Assembly: GCA_937899365.1 (NCBI GenBank)
Contig: CALBPH010000010.1
Coordinates: 1 to 10,177, forward strand
From: an uncultured Leptolyngbya sp.
Lineage (GTDB): Bacteria > Cyanobacteriota > Cyanobacteriia > Phormidesmidales > Phormidesmidaceae
Length of the DNA stretch: 10,177 nt
Direction: 5' to 3'
Under the pieces are notes generated by a model that saw only the letters and a program-made list of their open reading frames with translations, searched no databases and was not told the origin of the DNA. Positions 7,034 through 10,177 of this stretch are shown here, in pieces. A program made the translations under genes and the position numbers. Numbering within the stretch: position 1 is the stretch's first letter; every line of letters starts with the position of its first letter.

Positions 7034-7081
7034 CAGCCATGGGGGAGAGTCAGGGAGAAACTGGCCTCTCCCCCATGGCTG
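7034..7081 (-). terminator. Strong hairpin after the DJ-1/PfpI gene
   Basis: CAGCCATGGGGGAGAG (7034-7049) and CTCTCCCCCATGGCTG (7066-7081) are perfect 16-bp inverted arms around a 16-nt loop. The hairpin begins 4 bp after the stop codon of the gene at 7086-7772. A run of T is missing on either side, so it may act as a 3' stabiliser or a factor-aided terminator. A second, smaller pairing of GGGAGA with TCTCCC inside the structure competes with the main stem. Confidence 0.5.
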
Positions 7082-7085
7082 AAAC

Positions 7086-7772
7086 TCACACCAATGCTGC
7101 CAAAACGGCCTTAGCCGCTGCCCCTGAAGAGGCCGGGTTTTGACCGGTAATCAAGTTACCATCTTGTTTAGCCAGAGGGCCCCAATCTGGCCCTGACTCA
7201 AATTTGGCTCCTAACTCCCGCAGACGGGTTTCTAACAGAAACGGAACAACGGTATCTAGTTCCACGGCCTTTTCTTCACTATTGGTAAAGGCCGTGACGA
7301 CTTTGTCTTTGACTAAAGGTTCACCTGAGGCTGTTTTTACCGTCACCAGTCCGGCGGGGGCATGGCAGACCGCTGCAATAATTTTCTCTTTTTGATCAAA
7401 CGCTTCAATCAAATTTCTCAGCGTAGAACTGGTAGCAAAATCCCACATGGTACCGTGGCCACCAGGTAGAAAAATTGCGTCATAGTCATCTGCATTAATT
7501 TGGTCGATGGCGATGGTGTTGGCTAATCGGTCTTGGGCAGCGCTATCGGCTAAAAATCTTTTAGTATCATCGGTTTGACTTTCGTCTAAATGACTTTTAG
7601 GGTCTAGCGGTGCCCGTCCCCCTTGAATAGATGCCAGGGTAACCGCTGCATCTGCATCTAGAAAGATGTAATAGGGATTTGCAAGTTCTTCTAGCCAGAA
7701 ACCCGTGGCTTGCCCGGTGTCACCCAGTTGGTCATGGGAGGTAAGAACAATCAGAATGCGAAGATTTGACAT
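7086..7772 (-). CDS. DJ-1/PfpI (Hsp31-like, class I glutamine-amidotransferase fold) protein, 228 aa
   Basis: The fold is shown by RILIVLTSHD (5-14), TGFWLEELANPYYIF (23-37), DAIFLPGGHGTMWDF (98-112) and the nucleophile elbow AAVCHAPAGL (133-142). The expected triad residues are Cys136, His137 and an acidic residue in the GFWLEEL motif, most likely Glu29 by alignment with yeast Hsp31. LITGQNPASS (208-217) near the end is also typical. Relatives act as glutathione-independent glyoxalases (methylglyoxal to lactate), protein or nucleotide deglycases, or chaperones, so a role against reactive carbonyls or oxidative stress is likely but not proven. The start is well supported: AGGAG (complement of 7782-7786) stands 9 bp before the ATG. 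It appears to be a single-gene unit, with a GC-rich 129-bp gap upstream and a hairpin just after the stop. It is cytoplasmic. Confidence 0.92.
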   Translation of the reverse strand: MSNLRILIVLTSHDQLGDTGQATGFWLEELANPYYIFLDADAAVTLASIQGGRAPLDPKSHLDESQTDDTKRFLADSAAQDRLANTIAIDQINADDYDAIFLPGGHGTMWDFATSSTLRNLIEAFDQKEKIIAAVCHAPAGLVTVKTASGEPLVKDKVVTAFTNSEEKAVELDTVVPFLLETRLRELGAKFESGPDWGPLAKQDGNLITGQNPASSGAAAKAVLAALV

Positions 7773-7781
7773 GGAATGTGG

Positions 7782-7786
7782 CTCCT
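7782..7786 (-). promoter_or_regulatory. Ribosome binding site (AGGAG) of the DJ-1/PfpI gene
   Basis: AGGAG lies 9 bp upstream of the ATG at 7772 and fixes this start. It is one of the few clear Shine-Dalgarno sites in the window. Confidence 0.7.
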
Positions 7787-7881
7787 ATGGGAAGTTAGTC
7801 GGCAGGTGGTGGCCCTCAGGGGCGACTGGGCTGCGGTTGCTGGGGCCTGTGCCTTAAGGGGTGAATGACGGATGCTGTGGC

Positions 7882-7903
7882 CTAACCCTAATGGTTAGTT
7901 TTT
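7882..7903 (+). terminator. Small hairpin with T-run, terminator-like on the plus strand
   Basis: CTAACC (7882-7887) and GGTTAG (7893-7898) pair around a 5-nt loop and are followed by TTTTTA on the plus strand. It directly abuts the stop codon of the MOSC gene, which runs on the other strand, where no T-run follows. It might block antisense transcription or act weakly for the MOSC transcript. The stem is only 6 bp. Confidence 0.3.
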
Positions 7904-8387
7904 ATCCTATTTGTACGCGATTGCCTACGCTTACGGTACCAGGGGCTAAAACACGGGCATAGAGACGGCTGATGCCGGAATGATGTTTGTGGCTAATGCG
8001 GCTGTAGCGGCGGTCGCTAAAGAACTTGCCAATGGTGCGACAGGGTGGAGCGTAGTCGGTGATGAGTAGACGAACAGTGTCACCCAGTTGAAGTTGGCTA
8101 TTGAGGCTAATCTGTTCCCAAGGGAGACCGGCTATGGTGATGTTTTCGCCAGCGCTACCGGGGGCAATGGGATGACCTTCGGTTTGGAGAGTTTGGATGA
8201 TATCGGCGGACCAGAGGCAGACAGCACGGTCTGGGCCACCGTGGTATTTGAGGTTGCGTTGCCGATCGCCCATCAGTCCGTCTGGGGTGATTTGTATTTG
8301 GGATATGGGAAGTTTGGGGACGCCGCCGTCGGAGATGTTGATGTGGGTGATGTGGGGCAGTTTAGCCACGGGTGTGTGCACACTCAT
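7902..8387 (-). CDS. MOSC-domain protein (YiiM-like), 161 aa
   Basis: MOSC domains come from the molybdenum-cofactor sulfurase C-terminus and act in sulfur transfer to, or reduction with, the molybdenum cofactor. The hallmarks are present: DGLMGDRQRNLKYHGGPDRA (36-55), VCLWS, GENITIAGLPWE (80-91), LQLGD (99-103), the conserved Cys116 in YAPPCRTIGKFF (the putative sulfur carrier), and the closing GISRLYARVLAPGTVSVGN. The length fits stand-alone MOSC proteins such as YiiM. No molybdoenzyme is nearby, so its partner or substrate (possibly N-hydroxylated compounds, as for YiiM) is inferred only from the family. The ATG at 8387 has no visible Shine-Dalgarno; an 11-bp tandem repeat sits 31-52 bp upstream. 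Confidence 0.9.
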   Translation of the reverse strand: MSVHTPVAKLPHITHINISDGGVPKLPISQIQITPDGLMGDRQRNLKYHGGPDRAVCLWSADIIQTLQTEGHPIAPGSAGENITIAGLPWEQISLNSQLQLGDTVRLLITDYAPPCRTIGKFFSDRRYSRISHKHHSGISRLYARVLAPGTVSVGNRVQIG

Positions 8388-8417
8388 TGGCGGCTGGTAA
8401 CTTCGACCTGCTTAAAC

Positions 8418-8439
8418 TGTTTCATGCCTGTTTCATGCC
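8418..8439. repeat. 11-bp perfect tandem repeat upstream of the MOSC gene
   Basis: TGTTTCATGCC occurs twice in a row (8418-8428 and 8429-8439), between the small exported gene and the MOSC start. The spacing of one helical turn would suit a regulator site, but it may equally be a simple slippage repeat. Confidence 0.6.
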
Positions 8440-8467
8440 GATGAAGAGAGGTGTCTCAGCTTTAATT

Positions 8468-8659
8468 TTAGCGGCTGGTTTCGCCGCTGTTGTTTGATGA
8501 TTGGCTCGAATTCGCCAAACTCGCATTGCTCCAGATTAAGTTGGTGGGGAGCGGCTGAGCAAAATGACTTTGGGGATTGGCCGAAAGAGTTGCTTCTACC
8601 CTGGCGAGCACACCGGTTAAGACAAGGGAAAGCATGAAATAGCAGAGATGTTTAGACAT
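8468..8659 (-). CDS. Small putative exported protein, 63 aa
   Basis: No family is recognised. The chosen start (ATG at 8659) has a good Shine-Dalgarno, GGGAGA (complement of 8666-8671), with about 6 bp spacing; an in-frame ATG at 8713 would add 18 residues but lacks such a site and would spoil the signal peptide. Residues 1-23 form a classical signal: a positive start (MSK), hydrophobic YFMLSLVLTGVLA and a VEA cleavage site. The mature part would be about 40 residues, rich in Ser and Asn (SNASLANSSQSSNNSGETS), with no Cys. It lies upstream of the MOSC gene on the same strand with an 80-bp gap. The MITE copy ends 57 bp before its start and may separate it from, or supply, its promoter. Confidence 0.55.
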   Translation of the reverse strand: MSKHLCYFMLSLVLTGVLARVEATLSANPQSHFAQPLPTNLIWSNASLANSSQSSNNSGETSR

Positions 8660-8665
8660 GGGAAA

Positions 8666-8671
8666 TCTCCC
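8666..8671 (-). promoter_or_regulatory. Ribosome binding site deciding the start of the 63-aa exported protein
   Basis: GGGAGA on the minus strand, 6 bp before the ATG at 8659, favours this start over the upstream ATG at 8713. Confidence 0.55.
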
Positions 8672-8716
8672 GTTGGAAGATGATAAGACGGCACTGATTC
8701 TGAGGGGAATCAATTT

Positions 8717-8812
8717 ATGACCGTTGCTGATTTAGGGGATGAACCGATCGGTTAGATATGCCGTAGGGCAGCACCTTGCAGATAAAATCACCCTGAGGAT
8801 CAGCAACGGCAT
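8717..8812. mobile_element. MITE-like element, copy 2 (96 bp) with perfect target duplication
   Basis: The termini are ATGACCGTTGCTGAT (8717-8731, one inserted A) and ATCAGCAACGGCAT (8799-8812), inverted copies of each other. The element is flanked by CAATTT on both sides (8711-8716 and 8813-8818), a perfect 6-bp target-site duplication. An internal perfect palindrome, AACCGATCGGTT, lies at 8742-8753. It aligns along its whole length with 4006-4100. No reading frame is present, so it must be moved by a transposase encoded elsewhere. Confidence 0.85.
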
Positions 8813-8874
8813 CAATTTGTTAGGTGTGGCTCGAGCCTGAGTATTGAAACAAACAGGTCAGTATTTATCCTTGT

Positions 8875-8903
8875 TTGATTTATAACAGACAGTTCTGTAT
8901 CAT
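8875..8903 (+). promoter_or_regulatory. Putative tetR promoter with embedded operator palindrome
   Basis: TTGATT (8875-8880), a 17-bp spacer and TATCAT (8898-8903) form a sigma70-type promoter 30 bp upstream of the tetR ATG. The spacer holds ACAGA-CAGT-TCTGT (8885-8898), an inverted repeat placed exactly where a bound repressor would block RNA polymerase. I infer an autoregulatory operator for the TetR protein. Confidence 0.55.
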
Positions 8904-8932
8904 GTCAATGGATTTTTATCTATTTTTAGACT

Positions 8933-9523
8933 ATGCCGCGCAAGTCTGCTGCCTCTGATAAGCCCCTCAAGGAGCACATTCTAGATGTGGCGGACCAGTT
9001 ATTTTATGGGCAGGGTCTGCATGCGGTGGGGATTGACCGAGTGATTGCGGCGGCGAAAATTGCGAAGACGAGTCTCTATCGCTACTTTCCGTCAAAGGAT
9101 GTGCTGATTCAGGCTTACTTGGAGCGTCGAAATCAGCGGTTTTGGCAGCTGCTGGAGGTGGCGTTGGCAGACTGCGAGCCTACGCCGATGGCGCAGCTGG
9201 TTGGGGTGATTGATTATATTGCATGGCTGCTGGAGCAACCTGAGTGGCAGGGCTGTCCGTTTTTATTGGCGGCTAGCGAGTTTGCAGATGCGGAGCATTT
9301 GTCGCGACAGGTGGTGGTGGCGCATAAGGAAATGGTTTGCGATCGCATCTCCATCCTAGCCAAAGCCGTCGGCCTCAGCCAGCCCCAAACCCTGGCCACC
9401 CAGCTAACAATGCTAATCGACGGCGGTTTTTCCCAAGCCCGATATCTAGGCACTGGGCAAATCAGTCAAACATTTAAGCTCGCCGCCATGGCCTTGATTC
9501 ACCAACAAACCTCCGCGTCTTAA
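8933..9523 (+). CDS. TetR/AcrR-family transcriptional regulator, 196 aa
   Basis: The N-terminal helix-turn-helix domain covers about residues 12-58: ILDVADQLFYGQGLHAVGI, then DRVIAAAKIAKTSLYRYFPSK with the SLYRYFPSKD recognition-helix signature. The C-terminal part (about 60-196) is the helical ligand and dimer domain, with GCPFLLAASEF (106-116) and LIDGGFSQARYLG (161-173) as in the common bacterial TetR subgroup. Such proteins repress genes, usually their own and a neighbouring transporter or enzyme, until a ligand binds. A palindrome inside the promoter upstream supports autoregulation. The gene converges on an MFS transporter with a 4-bp overlap of stop codons (TTAA, 9520-9523), so that transporter is a possible target. 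The ATG has no Shine-Dalgarno. Base use flips sharply from G-rich to C-rich at 9341 within the gene, though the frame is intact. Confidence 0.93.
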   Translation: MPRKSAASDKPLKEHILDVADQLFYGQGLHAVGIDRVIAAAKIAKTSLYRYFPSKDVLIQAYLERRNQRFWQLLEVALADCEPTPMAQLVGVIDYIAWLLEQPEWQGCPFLLAASEFADAEHLSRQVVVAHKEMVCDRISILAKAVGLSQPQTLATQLTMLIDGGFSQARYLGTGQISQTFKLAAMALIHQQTSAS

Positions 9524-10177
9524 CCCATGCGCTGACTGTGCAGCCGTTTTTGCTGTAGCCACACCACCACCAGCAGGGTAAAAAGCACCAGCGGCCAGCT
9601 CATCTGATTGAGAATAGTCCAATCAAATCGATAAAATATGCGACCTGAGAGAAACGTAACCAACGCAACAAAGCTAAACACTACAAAGTCATGGATGGCC
9701 TGTACCCGTCCTTTCTCAGCGGGACTATAGGTCTCTGTCAGTAGCGTCGTAGAGCCCACGTACATAAAATTCCAGCCGAGACCCAATAAAAAGAGAGCCG
9801 TGGCAAAGTGCCAAAAGCTAGTACCGGCCAAATTTAACCCCATACAGCCCAGGTTTAACACCGCCCCGGTCACAATGATTTGCAATACCCCCAGTCGCTT
9901 AATGAGCCATCCAGTGATCAGCGAAGGGCCAAACATACCAATTACATGCCACTGAATGACCGACGCCGTTTGACCAAAAGAATGAGACTCTACCGCCATG
10001 GCCAACGGCGTGGCGGTCATAACAAACACCATCACACCATAGCTAACCGTACTTCCCAGGGTAGCCACCAGAAATTTAGGCTGTCCCATGATGTTGACCA
10101 GGGGGCGTGAGTCTTGGCTATTGTATTCTGCCGTCGTTAAGGGGATTTGCAACCTCAACAACAACAAACTGGACAAT
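9520..10177 (-). CDS. MFS transporter, C-terminal half (5' end outside window)
   Basis: The frame runs off the window edge; the apparent first codon is TTG inside a Leu-rich stretch (SSLLLLRLQIP), so the start lies further out. The visible 218 residues begin at the end of the central cytoplasmic loop and hold about six membrane helices: about 34-58 (FLVATLGSTVSYGVMVFVMT), 73-93 (VIQWHVIGMFGPSLITGWLI), 97-116, 121-143 (WHFATALFLLGLGWNFMYVG), 164-180 and 193-208. WHVIGMFGPSLITGWLIKRLG matches the second-half signature of a common bacterial MFS subgroup related to drug-efflux permeases. The protein sits in the cytoplasmic membrane; the substrate is unknown. Its stop overlaps the tetR stop tail to tail, and TetR control is plausible but would need its operator upstream of the missing 5' end. 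Confidence 0.9.
   Translation of the reverse strand, partial: LSSLLLLRLQIPLTTAEYNSQDSRPLVNIMGQPKFLVATLGSTVSYGVMVFVMTATPLAMAVESHSFGQTASVIQWHVIGMFGPSLITGWLIKRLGVLQIIVTGAVLNLGCMGLNLAGTSFWHFATALFLLGLGWNFMYVGSTTLLTETYSPAEKGRVQAIHDFVVFSFVALVTFLSGRIFYRFDWTILNQMSWPLVLFTLLVVVWLQQKRLHSQRMG

Noticed and set aside
6949..7143. Plus-strand open frame of 64 codons between the ADP-ribosylglycohydrolase and DJ-1 genes
   Set aside because: It runs through the hairpin at 7034-7081 into the DJ-1 gene in antisense and has no recognisable features.
8418..8439. Idea that the 11-bp tandem repeat is the start of a CRISPR array or iteron set
   Set aside because: Only two adjacent copies with no spacers and no replication or Cas gene nearby.
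8088..8444. Plus-strand open frame of 118 codons opposite the MOSC gene
   Set aside because: The MOSC motifs on the minus strand are unmistakable; this is its shadow.
8850..8877. Imperfect inverted repeat CAAACAGG / CCTTGTTTG upstream of the tetR promoter
   Set aside because: One bulge, AT-rich arms and an 11-bp gap; too weak to call a regulator site alone.

Overview
The window looks like chromosomal DNA of a cyanobacterium. It has three copies of the octamer GCGATCGC (2466-2473, 3679-3686, 9339-9346), far more than chance predicts in 10 kb and typical of the HIP1 repeat. It also has an RTX/SdrD-type giant secreted protein, an IS5-family relic and several small membrane or exported proteins, all common in cyanobacterial accessory DNA. 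The species cannot be named from this window.

Layout. 1-2183 (+): the 3' end of a very large modular secreted protein built from SdrD-B-like Ca-binding Ig-type domains and repeated RTX/C-terminal modules. It is closed by a 42-bp perfect palindrome that probably terminates transcription. 2370-2582 (-): a small hypothetical gene. 2679-3345: a decayed IS5-family element whose transposase has lost its 5' end and its middle. 3473-4000 (+): an ankyrin-repeat protein, probably a lipoprotein. 4006-4100: a miniature inverted-repeat element (MITE). 4187-4972 (+): a membrane protein joining DUF4870-like and DUF3592-like domains. 5067-6837 (-): a two-gene unit with 10 bp between the genes, encoding an ADP-ribosylglycohydrolase-fold protein with altered metal-site motifs and then a 2OG-Fe(II) oxygenase with an intact Fe site. 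7086-7772 (-): a DJ-1/PfpI (Hsp31-like) protein. 7902-8387 (-): a MOSC-domain protein. 8468-8659 (-): a 63-residue putative exported protein. 8717-8812: a second copy of the MITE. 8933-9523 (+): a TetR regulator with a palindrome inside its own promoter. 9520-10177 (-): the C-terminal half of an MFS transporter, convergent with tetR and overlapping it by 4 bp.

The strongest unlisted signals are these. (1) A family of ~95-bp MITEs with 14-bp terminal inverted repeats and 6-bp target duplications. (2) A secreted protein in which the RTX C-terminal module, normally single and terminal, is tandemly repeated and kept nearly identical in DNA. (3) An ADP-ribosylglycohydrolase homologue lacking most of the canonical metal-binding Asp residues, next to an apparently active 2OG oxygenase. 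(4) A sharp G/C-skew flip inside tetR exactly at a HIP1 site. I see no phage, CRISPR, toxin-antitoxin or defence locus, and no RNA gene.
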